From NCBI GenBank assembly GCA_020850995.1, contig JADZDP010000091.1, positions 28,554 to 92,553 of the forward strand: a stretch of 64,000 nt of DNA. The letters run 5' to 3'. This document shows, piece after piece, positions 1-8,630 of the stretch (position 1 is its first letter; every line of letters starts with the position of its first letter). The stretch comes from Deltaproteobacteria bacterium. Lineage in GTDB: Bacteria; Myxococcota; UBA727; VGSZ01. Under the pieces are notes generated by a model. That model was given only the letters and a program-made list of their open reading frames with translations, did no database searches and was not told where the DNA came from. The translations under genes were made by a program, and so were the position numbers.

Positions 1-1
1 C

Positions 2-1855
2 GTCGCCCACGGGCCGCAAGAGTGTGACCCGGTAGGCCACCGAGGTCGCGCCCACCACCTCGGGGAACACCGGGCCGCTTCCCGGAGGGAACGCGACGGA
101 CAGCTCGCCGAGCTGCAGCGCCGTGTCGCGCGGCGCGCCCAGCGGAAAGACCCCGGGGTCGTGGCGCAGCGCATGCAGCATAGCCACCACCTCATGCTCG
201 GGGCTCGTGCGGTCGAGCTTCGCGAGAGCCTCTTGCAGGGCAGGGTTGTCGGCGCCGGCGTCGCGCACCAGGCGCCCCAGCGCCTGCGCCACCGGGTCGG
301 TGCGCACGGGGATGCCGCGCTCGGTCAGCAGGTCCTTGAGGCGCGCGTCGTAGGTATCATCGCGCAGGCCGCTGAGCGCGCGCGTCAGCTCTGCGTGGAC
401 GACGGCGCGGCCGAGGGCGACGTCCTTCTGCAGTTGCTCGCCGTGGGTCTGGCCGAGCTCTGCGATGCCGCGCGACACGAGCGGGTCCGAGAAGGACAGC
501 TGCGGGTTGCCGACACGCCAGCACAGCTGCAGGAGCCCGCCGAGCGTGCGGCCCGGGTCGGTCGTGCCGTTGGCGGCCGAGAAGAGCGCGGGCGTGCAGG
601 CCAGGAGGAGCGCGGGCGCCAGGGCCTGCTCCTGCTTCTTGTTGAGGAACGCGAGCTGGCGCTTGGCCGCTTGCTCGCCGCCCAGGGCACCGAGCCGCTG
701 CGCGTCCTTCTCCAACGCGTCGAACGAGGCCGCGAAGGGGTTGAGCACCTGCTTGCTCCCCAGGCGCGTCCTGAACGCGTCGTCGGACTCGCCCTGGCGC
801 TGCGCCAGGAAAGTCTTCGGCGACAGCCCGCCGAGCTCCGCCCAGGGGCGCTCCACGTCCTTGCCGGAGCGCTGCAGGAAAGCGAGCGCGTTGGCGGCGC
901 CGCCCTGCATCAGGTCCGCCAGCGTCAGCCGCGGCATGGCAGCCTCGGTGCCGGCGCCGGCCGCGCGCGCCTCTGGCGAGAAGCGCGCGCGCACCGCGGG
1001 CGCCAGCAGGGCGAGCCGCGCGGCATCGAGCAGCTCGGCGCTCTCCGTGGTGGGGCAGAGCAGCGCGGTGGGGGAACGGAGGCGCTGCGCCTGCTCCTTG
1101 AAGTAGCCCTCGTCGTGAACCACGCGCGACAGCCCAGCCACCTCGTCACGGCTGAGGCTCGGCAGCTCGGCCGCCACGATGAGCTGGGTCAGAGCGCGGG
1201 CGCGCGCCAGCAGCGCCAAGGTAGCTCGGTCGACTCCCGGGGCGTGCAGCGCCGCCACGACGGCGTCGGGCACACCGTCGGGGACCAGGGGTGGTCGTTG
1301 GCAAAGGCCTGCCCCGAGCGCTTCGAGGAGGGCGGGCTCGAGCGTGGCAACGCGCTGGAAGGCAGCCCAGGTGGCGGCGTTGAAGCGGGCCGGATCGGGG
1401 GTGCCCTCGATGAGCTTCATGAGCGGCTGCAGCACGTCCCTGGCGGCGACGTCGAGCTCGGCCGTGGTCAGCACTCGCCGGGCGCGCGCGCCCAAATGCT
1501 CGTCGCGCGCGAGCTTCTTGTCCTTGAGCTTGGTGCCGCCATCCACCGACGTGAAGCGCGCCATCTGCGGCGAGGACGACAGCGACTTGCCGCCGTGGCC
1601 CAGGGTGGCTTGGCGCACCGCCTCGGCGTTGCTCTGATGCAGCGTCGTCTCGCCTTTGTCGACGATGGCACCGGCCGTGGCGGTGACGTCGACGACGACC
1701 GGCTTCAACCCGTCCCCGGTCTTCTCCTTCGCCTCGACCGAAGGCTCGTGCTCCTTGGCGTGGGCGCCGCCGGCGGTGGACCGATCCACCGGCAGGGGCG
1801 CCGTGCGCCGGCGCGGAACAACGACGCTCCGATCCTTGAGCTCTTTGAGGCCCAC
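2..1855 (-). CDS. Large hypothetical protein, C-terminus beyond the window edge
   Basis: This minus-strand frame stays open for 618 codons from a GTG start to the left edge, so the C-terminus is missing. The translation looks like a real soluble protein: a polar, low-complexity N-terminus (about residues 1-110, rich in Lys, Arg, Ser and Thr) followed by Ala/Leu-rich, probably all-helical sequence. I recognise no domain. An in-frame TAG lies two codons upstream of the first possible GTG (1861). The second GTG (1855) is preferred because a TAGCAT box ends exactly 6 nt before it, the same spacing as at several other genes here. It is divergent from the 1973-6685 unit, with about 110 bp between. 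A long open plus-strand frame over it (161-1948) is its antisense shadow. Confidence 0.75.
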   Translation of the reverse strand, partial: MGLKELKDRSVVVPRRRTAPLPVDRSTAGGAHAKEHEPSVEAKEKTGDGLKPVVVDVTATAGAIVDKGETTLHQSNAEAVRQATLGHGGKSLSSSPQMARFTSVDGGTKLKDKKLARDEHLGARARRVLTTAELDVAARDVLQPLMKLIEGTPDPARFNAATWAAFQRVATLEPALLEALGAGLCQRPPLVPDGVPDAVVAALHAPGVDRATLALLARARALTQLIVAAELPSLSRDEVAGLSRVVHDEGYFKEQAQRLRSPTALLCPTTESAELLDAARLALLAPAVRARFSPEARAAGAGTEAAMPRLTLADLMQGGAANALAFLQRSGKDVERPWAELGGLSPKTFLAQRQGESDDAFRTRLGSKQVLNPFAASFDALEKDAQRLGALGGEQAAKRQLAFLNKKQEQALAPALLLACTPALFSAANGTTDPGRTLGGLLQLCWRVGNPQLSFSDPLVSRGIAELGQTHGEQLQKDVALGRAVVHAELTRALSGLRDDTYDARLKDLLTERGIPVRTDPVAQALGRLVRDAGADNPALQEALAKLDRTSPEHEVVAMLHALRHDPGVFPLGAPRDTALQLGELSVAFPPGSGPVFPEVVGATSVAYRVTLLRPVGD

Positions 1856-1861
1856 GGCCAC

Positions 1862-1867
1862 ATGCTA
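1862..1867 (-). promoter_or_regulatory. Leaderless-type -10 box TAGCAT before the 1855 start
   Basis: TAGCAT (within GCTAGCAT) read on the minus strand, with 6 nt between it and the GTG at 1855. No Shine-Dalgarno is present. Such a box would place transcription start at or next to the start codon. Inference from spacing only. Confidence 0.4.
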
Positions 1868-1972
1868 GCTCGGCCCGGTGCTTGCTCGTGTGCAAAGCTC
1901 ACGCCCGGCGGATGCGTTGCGCCGCCAAATTTCGGTCCTCTGCGCTAGCCTGGACCGACGCTGGAGGCATCG

Positions 1973-2362
1973 ATGAGCCGCGCACCTGCGCCCGATCAGC
2001 TCGGCGCCCGTTTCTTGCTGCTGCTCGAGTCCATCGTGACCGATCGCGGGCCCATCTTCCCGGGCGCGGGCTTTTCGGTCGGCGTGCGCACGCAGGATGG
2101 CAACGACCTGTGGCTGGCGGTCGCCGTGCGGCCACAGTTCCGCGTGGGCTACACCGACCAGCCCTCGCCGAGCGGCGACTTCTCGCTGCTCCTCGATTGG
2201 CGCGACGCCGAGTCCATCCTGCGCACCGGCGAGCTGCCGGCGCTGCCAACCCGCCTCGAGCTGCGCGGCGACGCCGCCGGGCTCGACCGCTTCGTCTCTT
2301 CCTACCTCACCAATCAAAGCCCGTTGGCCATGCGGCTGCGGGCGCAGGGCGGCGCACGATGA
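1973..2362 (+). CDS. Small hypothetical protein (129 aa)
   Basis: A 129-residue soluble protein with no signal peptide and no family I can name. It has an N-terminal helix (about residues 7-22) and then alternating strand-like segments with conserved-looking polar/aromatic residues, suggesting a small alpha/beta domain. The start is supported by GGAGG five bases upstream. A GCTAGCCT box at 1944-1951 could be the -10 element. The stop overlaps the next start in an ATGA, so it is translationally coupled to the 921-residue protein downstream. Function unknown; the coupling suggests the two proteins act together. Confidence 0.8.
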   Translation: MSRAPAPDQLGARFLLLLESIVTDRGPIFPGAGFSVGVRTQDGNDLWLAVAVRPQFRVGYTDQPSPSGDFSLLLDWRDAESILRTGELPALPTRLELRGDAAGLDRFVSSYLTNQSPLAMRLRAQGGAR

Positions 2363-5124
2363 AGGGCATTCACCACCGCGACCCGCGCACCAAGGTGGTG
2401 CGCGACTCCACGAACGTCGTTGGGGGTCAGGCCCGCACCGAACAGCTGAAGAAGACGACCGAGGTCGGCACCGAGGGCGTGAAGGCGCTCAAGGGCCTCG
2501 ACGCGGCCACCGAGATCGGCCCGGTGGTCACACCCACCACGAATCGGGCGGCGCAGGTCATCGAGCTGTTGAAGCAAAACGGCCTCGAGGGCGACGTGCA
2601 GACCTTCCTCGGTCGCCTGCGCCATGGCCTGGGTGACGTCGGCGCCATGCGCAACGGCATGGTGGAGGCCTTTGGTGCCTCGGGCGACTTCCTCTGGGTC
2701 AACAGCCTGGCGGAGATGATGGAGCCCTCGCGCGTGGCGCTCATGAAGACGCAGACCGAGGCCATCGGCGCCTTCGGCAAGGACCTGGCTCGCGCCGAGA
2801 GCCTCGACGAGCTGAAGGCGGTCGCCGCGAAGTTCGAAGACACGTGGCTGCCGGCGCAGTCACGCAACGAGCTCTTGCTCAAGATGCGCAACAAGGATCG
2901 CGGCGCCGCGGTGGCCCACTACGAGGCCACGGCAGCGCGCTGGCCGGCCTACGCACAAGACGACATCGGCCACGAGTACTACCTGGTGGCGCTCAACAAG
3001 ACGGCAGAGGCCGCCGTCAAGAAGGCCAACGACGCCAACAAGGCGCTCACGCGCGGCACCGGCGGCACCAAGGAGCAGGTCGAGGAGCTGACACGCCAGG
3101 CGGCCGCGCACCTCGGCAAGTCCATCCTCGAGGGCAAGCGCCACATCGCCGGGCACCTCGGCGTGGACGCCAAGCACCCGGAGCGGCTGCGCCTCACCCC
3201 TGAGCTGGTGGCCAAGGCACCGGAGCTCTCCGATGAGCGAATCGCCGCCCTGGGCAAGGCCTTCAAGGTCTCCATGGACGTCTTCAAGCTCGGCGACCAG
3301 CACCAGCTCAGCTCCCCCGAGCTGAGCAGCCTCAAGGCGCTGATCGAGCAGGAGGCTGGCATCAAGCCCGCGGGCAAGGGGCCCGCGAACGTCGACTACG
3401 CCCGCGAGGCGCTCAAGGCGTCCACGCGCTACTACGAGTCGGCCTACGCGCAGGACTTCGGCTACTACCCGGCCATGCCGGCCATCTACAACAACATCGA
3501 GCTCGGCAACGTCGACCGTGCGCGCGAGCTGGCCAAGATGGCCATCCTCTCCTGCCAGATGGCGGGCGGCGTGGAGTCCACCGACTTCTGGGTCTTGGTG
3601 TCGCAGCTCGAGCTCGCCCTCATCACCGGCAACGACGCGCTCGCTCACCAGCTCGCGCCCAAGGTCCTCTCCATGGCCAAGGAGGGCTGGGAGGTCGACA
3701 CCACCGCGTCGTGGATGAAGCGCCTGGTGGAGATCCGCAAGGAGAAGGGCGAGGACACCACCGTCATCGCCTTCATGGCGGACAAGCTCGGCACCCGCGC
3801 CAACGACCTCTATGCCGACAGCAGCGCGCGCGACGCGCTGGTGGCCAAGCACGCCAACGACCCCGCCATTCGCGACAAGGCGCTCGAGACCTTGAAGAAG
3901 GACCAGGCTGAAAAGGGCGCGGCATGGTGCGCGGCAACGCTAGCCGAGCTCGCGCGCATCGCGCCGCCGGTGCCCACGCCCCCCGCCGAGATCGCCGAGG
4001 GAAGGGCGCTGGCCGAGGCGGTGCGATCCAAGTCCATCAGCACGCGCGCCATCACCACCTCGCACAGCGCAGGCGGTCGCCTGCGCCTGGTGGGCAACAC
4101 GCGCTGGGGCGGGCAGATCCCCGACATCGCCATGACCCGCGCCACCCGCACGCTGGGCATGGCGCTCCTCAAAGAGTGGGGCGTCACGCCCAAGACCAGC
4201 CGCGAGGACTTCCACCGCATCCTGCAGACCGAGGTCAACCGCATCTTCCGTTTGCAGACCGAGACCGGCGCGCGCCCTCTCGAGGACCTCGCGGGGCCGG
4301 AGCACAAGGTGCTCGACGCCTACGACCAGCTGCGCTTCGTCATGATGATGAGCAAGTCCCTCGGCGACGACGCTACGGAGTTGATGGCCCTGGCGCAGCT
4401 CGGCACCGGTGATTGCCGCCCCACCAACTACACCGGCTTGTACCTGTCGACGCTCTTCCAGCGCGACGCCGAGGCGCACTACCTGCGCGAGGCCTTCCAG
4501 GCGTTGCCGGGCGGCGACGGTGACAAGAACCCCGGGGACCTCAAGAAGGTCGACGAGAACCTGGCCCAGGCGCGGGAGTCGATGCGCTGGGAGCCGCGCG
4601 TGGGCACGGCCAAGCTGATGGCGCCCATCAAGATGAAGGAGCCCTACGTCTTCGATCTCGACGCCAACGGCAAGCCCCAGCGCAGCGAGAAGGTGGAGTT
4701 CGTCGAGAACCACACCTTCTTGTTCTGGCTGCAGACCGACGAGAACGGCGCGGCCACGGACCTGCGCGCGCGCGACATGTTCTATCACGACCTCTACCCG
4801 CTCAAGGACCAGCACCTCGACATCAACGCCCTTGGCGACGCCAAGGGCATCCCCGGTGGCACCATGGGCCTCACGCTGAGCGATGGCTCGCAGCCGAACT
4901 TCCAAATCCTCTTCGCGGGCCATTCGGGCAGCCTGGTGCAGTCCGACCCGGACAAGGCGGCGGTGTCGGCGGGCTCCTTCTTTGCCGGGCGCGAGGTCGC
5001 CACGGTGACGCTCGCGGGCCTTGGCGCCGGCGAGCTCAACGAGCAGCGCCGCAAGGTCGCGGAAGAATTCCTGACCTTGCGCTCGCAGATCCTCGAGCAG
5101 TACGGCGGCCCCGAGCACCGGTAG
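2359..5124 (+). CDS. TPR-like protein resembling the DUF4071/TRAFs-binding family (921 aa)
   Basis: A 921-residue soluble protein, translationally coupled to the gene before it (4-bp overlap). Residues about 330-460 read as helical repeats: a YYPAMPAIYNNIELG-type segment, then ARELAKMAILSC, then DFWVLVSQLELALITGND. This is the pattern of the DUF4071 (MAP3K TRAFs-binding) helical domain, in which bacterial members carry TPR-like pairs. The N-terminal 300 residues are charged and helical. The C-terminal part (about 690-921) is a different, strand-rich region without a recognised motif. No signal peptide or membrane segment. The LarB-like gene follows after 100 bp on the same strand. Family assignment is by pattern only. 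Confidence 0.7.
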   Translation: MKGIHHRDPRTKVVRDSTNVVGGQARTEQLKKTTEVGTEGVKALKGLDAATEIGPVVTPTTNRAAQVIELLKQNGLEGDVQTFLGRLRHGLGDVGAMRNGMVEAFGASGDFLWVNSLAEMMEPSRVALMKTQTEAIGAFGKDLARAESLDELKAVAAKFEDTWLPAQSRNELLLKMRNKDRGAAVAHYEATAARWPAYAQDDIGHEYYLVALNKTAEAAVKKANDANKALTRGTGGTKEQVEELTRQAAAHLGKSILEGKRHIAGHLGVDAKHPERLRLTPELVAKAPELSDERIAALGKAFKVSMDVFKLGDQHQLSSPELSSLKALIEQEAGIKPAGKGPANVDYAREALKASTRYYESAYAQDFGYYPAMPAIYNNIELGNVDRARELAKMAILSCQMAGGVESTDFWVLVSQLELALITGNDALAHQLAPKVLSMAKEGWEVDTTASWMKRLVEIRKEKGEDTTVIAFMADKLGTRANDLYADSSARDALVAKHANDPAIRDKALETLKKDQAEKGAAWCAATLAELARIAPPVPTPPAEIAEGRALAEAVRSKSISTRAITTSHSAGGRLRLVGNTRWGGQIPDIAMTRATRTLGMALLKEWGVTPKTSREDFHRILQTEVNRIFRLQTETGARPLEDLAGPEHKVLDAYDQLRFVMMMSKSLGDDATELMALAQLGTGDCRPTNYTGLYLSTLFQRDAEAHYLREAFQALPGGDGDKNPGDLKKVDENLAQARESMRWEPRVGTAKLMAPIKMKEPYVFDLDANGKPQRSEKVEFVENHTFLFWLQTDENGAATDLRARDMFYHDLYPLKDQHLDINALGDAKGIPGGTMGLTLSDGSQPNFQILFAGHSGSLVQSDPDKAAVSAGSFFAGREVATVTLAGLGAGELNEQRRKVAEEFLTLRSQILEQYGGPEHR

Positions 5125-5224
5125 CGTGCAGCGGGCCGCACCTTGCACGACATCGACATCGATGTAGGTGTGACGCATGGTACTGCCCACCGCGCGGCAC
5201 CTCGCCCACAATGGAGCAGCTGCA

Positions 5225-6685
5225 ATGGGAGGACCCGTGGCGCGGATCTCGGTGGCGGAATTCCAGCGCGTCACGCGCCTCGCGGTGCTCGACACGGGCA
5301 CCACCAGCGGCTTCGTGGATGCAGGCGGCGATCGCTTCTTCGAGAAGGGCAAGAACGGCCTGCGCGAGCTCACCTACGAGCAGGCGTTGCAGCGCTACGA
5401 CGAGGCGGTCAAGCAGCTGAACACCCTGCCCCAACGCCGCGCCGCGCAGACAGTGCGCGCAGAGAAGAAGGAGTCCGTCGTCCCCGGCAAGGGCAAGGAC
5501 GACGACGCGCTGGTCAACGAGCAGCTGATGTTCTGCCAGGGCAAGAGCCCCGAGCGCGTGCTGGCCGACATGGAGCGGCGCCTGGCCACCTTCGACGTCA
5601 TCATCGGCACCAAGGCCGACCACGCGCAGTTCGTCGCGCTTCGCGCAGATCCCGCGCTCAAAGGGATGCGCATCTCCTTCGACGAGATCTCGCAGGTGCT
5701 GACGGTGGAGAAGGGCGATCGCCCGAAGAAGGGGCTCATCGTCGTCGTGGCGGGCGGCGCCAAAGACCTGCCCATTGCGCAGGAGGCAGGTCGCATCGCC
5801 GAAGCCATGGGCAGTCAGGTGGAACGCATCTCCGTGCACGCCGGCGAGCTTGAGGCCAAGCAACACCTGCTCAAGAGCGCCAAGGTGGTGATCACCATCT
5901 GCGGTCAAGACCCCGGGTTGCCCAACGCCGTCGCGGCCCTCACCGACAAGCCGGTCATCGCCACGCCTACCAAGGACGCCTTTGGCGAAGGGCTCGAGGG
6001 CGCGCAGCACCTGATGGACCACATGGCGACGGCGGCGGATGGCGTCTCCTACGTCAACATCGACAACGGCTTTGGCGCCGCCTACGTGGCTGACAAGGTG
6101 AACCGCCAGGCCACCAAGGGGGCCACCATCCCCGCCTGGCAGGGCCGCCTGCCGAAGAAGGAGAGCAGCGGTTTTGTCGTGGTCACCACCGCGGGATCGG
6201 CGGACATCCCGGTGGCCGAGAAGGCCGCATTGGCCACCGAAGCGCTCGGGGTGCGCGTGGTTCGCCTCTACGACCACGGCGTCAACGACCCCGAGGGCCT
6301 GAAGAAGATCGAGAAAGCGTACCAGCAGGCGGACGCCATCATCGTCGCTGCCGGCCTCGAGGGAGGCTTGCCCAACCACGTCGCTGCCATCACGCAGAGC
6401 CCGGTGGTGGCCGTGCCAACCAGCGTGGGCTACGGCACGGGGGCTGGTGGCGTGGCATCCATGCTGTGCGCGCTCAACGCCTGCTCCCCCGGCATCACGG
6501 TGGTGCCCATCGACGACGCCGACAAAGCCGCGCGGGTCGCTCACAAGATCAGCGCCTACGCACAGCAGACGGACACCAGCGGGAAGGAGAAGACCCTCGA
6601 TCCGCTGCGCGGACGCGAGCGGCGCAAGCCGACCTTCACCGGCCGTGAAGCGATGGAGGGGGCCGGCAAGCTCGGCTCCCACTGA
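5225..6685 (+). CDS. Tandem LarB-like (PurE-superfamily) protein
   Basis: LarB makes pyridinium-3,5-biscarboxylic acid mononucleotide, the first step of the nickel-pincer cofactor of lactate racemase, and is normally about 250 residues. This 486-residue protein carries two LarB/PurE-type domains. The C-terminal copy (about residues 315-455) matches LarB closely: AGSADIPVAEKAAL, AGLEGGLPN, VPTSVGYG and NACSPG, the last holding the position of the LarB catalytic cysteine. The N-terminal copy (about 165-300) is degenerate: it has AGGAKDLPIAQEA and retains VNIDNGFGAAY, but the catalytic Cys position is Ala and PTSVGYG is replaced. The C-terminal copy has instead lost the VNIDNGF segment (VPIDDA). 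The ATG at 5225 has GGAG 8 nt upstream; an earlier ATG at 5177 has none. No larC or larE is visible nearby. Confidence 0.8.
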   Translation: MGGPVARISVAEFQRVTRLAVLDTGTTSGFVDAGGDRFFEKGKNGLRELTYEQALQRYDEAVKQLNTLPQRRAAQTVRAEKKESVVPGKGKDDDALVNEQLMFCQGKSPERVLADMERRLATFDVIIGTKADHAQFVALRADPALKGMRISFDEISQVLTVEKGDRPKKGLIVVVAGGAKDLPIAQEAGRIAEAMGSQVERISVHAGELEAKQHLLKSAKVVITICGQDPGLPNAVAALTDKPVIATPTKDAFGEGLEGAQHLMDHMATAADGVSYVNIDNGFGAAYVADKVNRQATKGATIPAWQGRLPKKESSGFVVVTTAGSADIPVAEKAALATEALGVRVVRLYDHGVNDPEGLKKIEKAYQQADAIIVAAGLEGGLPNHVAAITQSPVVAVPTSVGYGTGAGGVASMLCALNACSPGITVVPIDDADKAARVAHKISAYAQQTDTSGKEKTLDPLRGRERRKPTFTGREAMEGAGKLGSH

Positions 6686-6909
6686 CGCCGCCGCTGTCGA
6701 GGCCACTGCGCCTTGGCAGGGCGCCCGTCAGCGTCGAGGACCCCGGTCCCGCCCTTGCCGAAGGCGCCGCTCTTGGCGAGCGCCTCGAGCTCGGGGAGCA
6801 CCCTGGCGCGGTCGCCGGCCACCGCCACCTTCTGGGTGGGCAGCAGCGAACCAGCTCTCTCGCGCCGGGCTGGTGCTGCCGCCCCGCACTGGCAGCGAGC
6901 GAGAGACGC

Positions 6910-6915
6910 TAGCAT
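6910..6915 (+). promoter_or_regulatory. Leaderless-type -10 box TAGCAT before the PIG-L gene
   Basis: TAGCAT within GCTAGCAT, ending 8 nt before the ATG at 6924. No purine-rich ribosome site lies in between, so a very short or absent 5' leader is likely. Inference from spacing and sequence only. Confidence 0.4.
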
Positions 6916-6923
6916 CGAGCCCG

Positions 6924-7784
6924 ATGGCGCCGAAGCTCCACGCACCAGAGGCAGAGATCGTCGTGGCTGAGGGCGACGAGGTGGACGCCGCGCTCTCGCG
7001 CACACGCATACTCGGCGTCGGCGCGCACCCCGACGATCTCGAGCTGATGAGCTGGCATGCCATTGCGTCCGGCCGCGCGCACGGCAGCTACAGCGGCGTC
7101 GTGGTCGCCGATGGCGCCGATAGCCCACGCAAGGATGACGACGCTGACGCGCGCCGCCAGGATCTGAAGCGAACCCGCCGCGACGAGCAGCGGCGTGCCG
7201 CTCGCGTCGGTGGATACGCCGCGTGCGTGCTGCTCGGTTACCCGAGCGCGGCCATCAAGCACGCGCACAACGCCGGCCTGGTCGCGGACCTCGCCGCCCT
7301 GCTCGCCGTGACGCGACCCGAGGTGGTGTTCACCCACAGCCCATGCGACTTCCACGACACGCACGTCGCTGTGGCGCTGCACGTCATCGCGGCGGCGCGA
7401 ACGCTGCCGATCGAGGCGCGGCCGCGCGCGCTCTACGGCTGCGAGGTGTGGGGCGGCCTCGATTGGCTCGCCGCGCCCGAGCGCGTCGCCTTCGACGTCG
7501 GCGCTGCCGTCGAGCTCGGCGAGCGCTTGGTCGCGGTGTTCACCTCACAGCTTCACGGCAAGCGGTACGACGTCGCGGCCCTCGGCCGGCGCCGCGCCAA
7601 CGCGGTGTTCCTCGAGCCGCACTCGGTCGACCGCCATGAAGCGACCGAGCTGGCGCTCGACCTGAGCGCGTTGCTACGCGAGCCCGCGCCCGACGTGCAT
7701 GCGTTCGTCATGGAGCTGCTCGGGCGCACGCGTGACGCCATCTCGGCGCGCATCCGCCGCTTCGACGTCGGCGGCGGGGGGTGA
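6924..7784 (+). CDS. PIG-L/LmbE family N-acetylglucosamine deacetylase
   Basis: A zinc-dependent deacetylase of the PIG-L/LmbE fold, which removes acetate from GlcNAc-containing substrates. The metal site is visible: GAHPDDLE with His35-Pro-Asp-Asp38, and the distal His144-Asp-Thr-His147 in FHDTHVAV. At 286 residues it has normal family length and no signal peptide, so it should be cytoplasmic. It is the first gene of a tight operon with NagB (3 bp downstream) and a phosphohexosamine mutase. That context fits intracellular amino-sugar use: a deacetylated glucosamine product could feed the two downstream enzymes after phosphorylation. The exact substrate (GlcNAc, a GlcNAc-oligomer or a GlcNAc-conjugate) is inference. 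Confidence 0.9.
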   Translation: MAPKLHAPEAEIVVAEGDEVDAALSRTRILGVGAHPDDLELMSWHAIASGRAHGSYSGVVVADGADSPRKDDDADARRQDLKRTRRDEQRRAARVGGYAACVLLGYPSAAIKHAHNAGLVADLAALLAVTRPEVVFTHSPCDFHDTHVAVALHVIAAARTLPIEARPRALYGCEVWGGLDWLAAPERVAFDVGAAVELGERLVAVFTSQLHGKRYDVAALGRRRANAVFLEPHSVDRHEATELALDLSALLREPAPDVHAFVMELLGRTRDAISARIRRFDVGGGG

Positions 7785-7787
7785 CGC

Positions 7788-8630
7788 GTGGAGGTGCTGA
7801 TCGTCCCCGATGCAGCGGCCGCCGGCGAGCGCGGGGCGCGCATCGTCGCCGCGCTGGTGCGCGCCACACCGACGGCGGTGCTCGGCCTCGCGACGGGGGA
7901 GACGCAGCGACCGATGTACGCCGCACTGGCGCGCCGTTGTCGCACGCGGCAGCTGCGCCTCGCCGAGGTGACCACCTTCAACCTCGATGAGTTCGTCGGC
8001 GTCCCCGCCGATCATCGAGGGTCGTTTCGCCGCGCGATGCACGAGCAGCTGTTCGATCTCGTCGAGGTCGATGCCGCGCGCGTGCACTTCCCCGCCGCCG
8101 CCTCTGTCGACGAGGTGCCGATGATCTGCGACCGCTACGAGGCCGCGATCGCGACGGCCGGCGGCCTCGATCTGCAGCTGCTCGGCATCGGCGAGGACGG
8201 TCACATCGGCTTCAACGAGCCGACGTCGTCCTTGGCGTCGCGCACGCGGCTGAAGACGCTCACCGAGCGAACGGTCGACGGCGCGCGCGCGGCCTTCGCG
8301 CCCGGCGAGCCGCCGCGCCACGTCGTCACCATGGGCATCGCCACCATCCTGTCGGCTCGGCGCTGCCTGCTGCTCGCGACCGGGGCGCGCAAGGCGCGCG
8401 CGGTGGCGGCCATGGTGGAGGGGCCGCTGACCTCGATGGTGCCGGCATCGGCGCTGCAGCTGCACGCGCGCGCCACCGTCATCGTCGACGAGGCGGCGGC
8501 CGCACAGCTCACGCTCGCCGCGTACTACCGAGACGTCGAGCGCGGCAAGCCTGCCTGGCAGCGGCGCGCGGACGGCGACGACGAGGACGCGGCGACGTCG
8601 CCCCGCGAGCCTGATCGGGGGAACCCGTGA
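7788..8630 (+). CDS. nagB: Glucosamine-6-phosphate deaminase
   Basis: NagB converts glucosamine-6-phosphate to fructose-6-phosphate plus ammonia. The family signature is complete: an ATGETQRP phosphate loop near residue 42, FNLDEFVG with the catalytic Asp, and GIGEDGHIGFNEP near residue 135 with the ring-opening His. The length (280 aa) is slightly above typical (about 260) because of a charged C-terminal tail. The start is GTG, three bases after the PIG-L stop, and the stop overlaps the next gene's GTG in a GTGA. Cytoplasmic, and expected to be co-translated with its neighbours as an amino-sugar catabolic module. Confidence 0.95.
   Translation: MEVLIVPDAAAAGERGARIVAALVRATPTAVLGLATGETQRPMYAALARRCRTRQLRLAEVTTFNLDEFVGVPADHRGSFRRAMHEQLFDLVEVDAARVHFPAAASVDEVPMICDRYEAAIATAGGLDLQLLGIGEDGHIGFNEPTSSLASRTRLKTLTERTVDGARAAFAPGEPPRHVVTMGIATILSARRCLLLATGARKARAVAAMVEGPLTSMVPASALQLHARATVIVDEAAAAQLTLAAYYRDVERGKPAWQRRADGDDEDAATSPREPDRGNP

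Noticed and set aside
161..1948. 595-codon plus-strand open frame at the left edge
   Set aside because: It is antisense to the 618-codon minus frame. Its translation is an Arg/Gly/Leu/Val-rich shadow typical of GC-rich opposite strands.
2860..6706. Long minus-strand frames (2860-3852, 3940-5373, 5036-6706)
   Set aside because: They overlap the TPR-like and LarB-like genes in antisense. Compositions are shadow-like (high Val/Arg/His/Leu, no motif).
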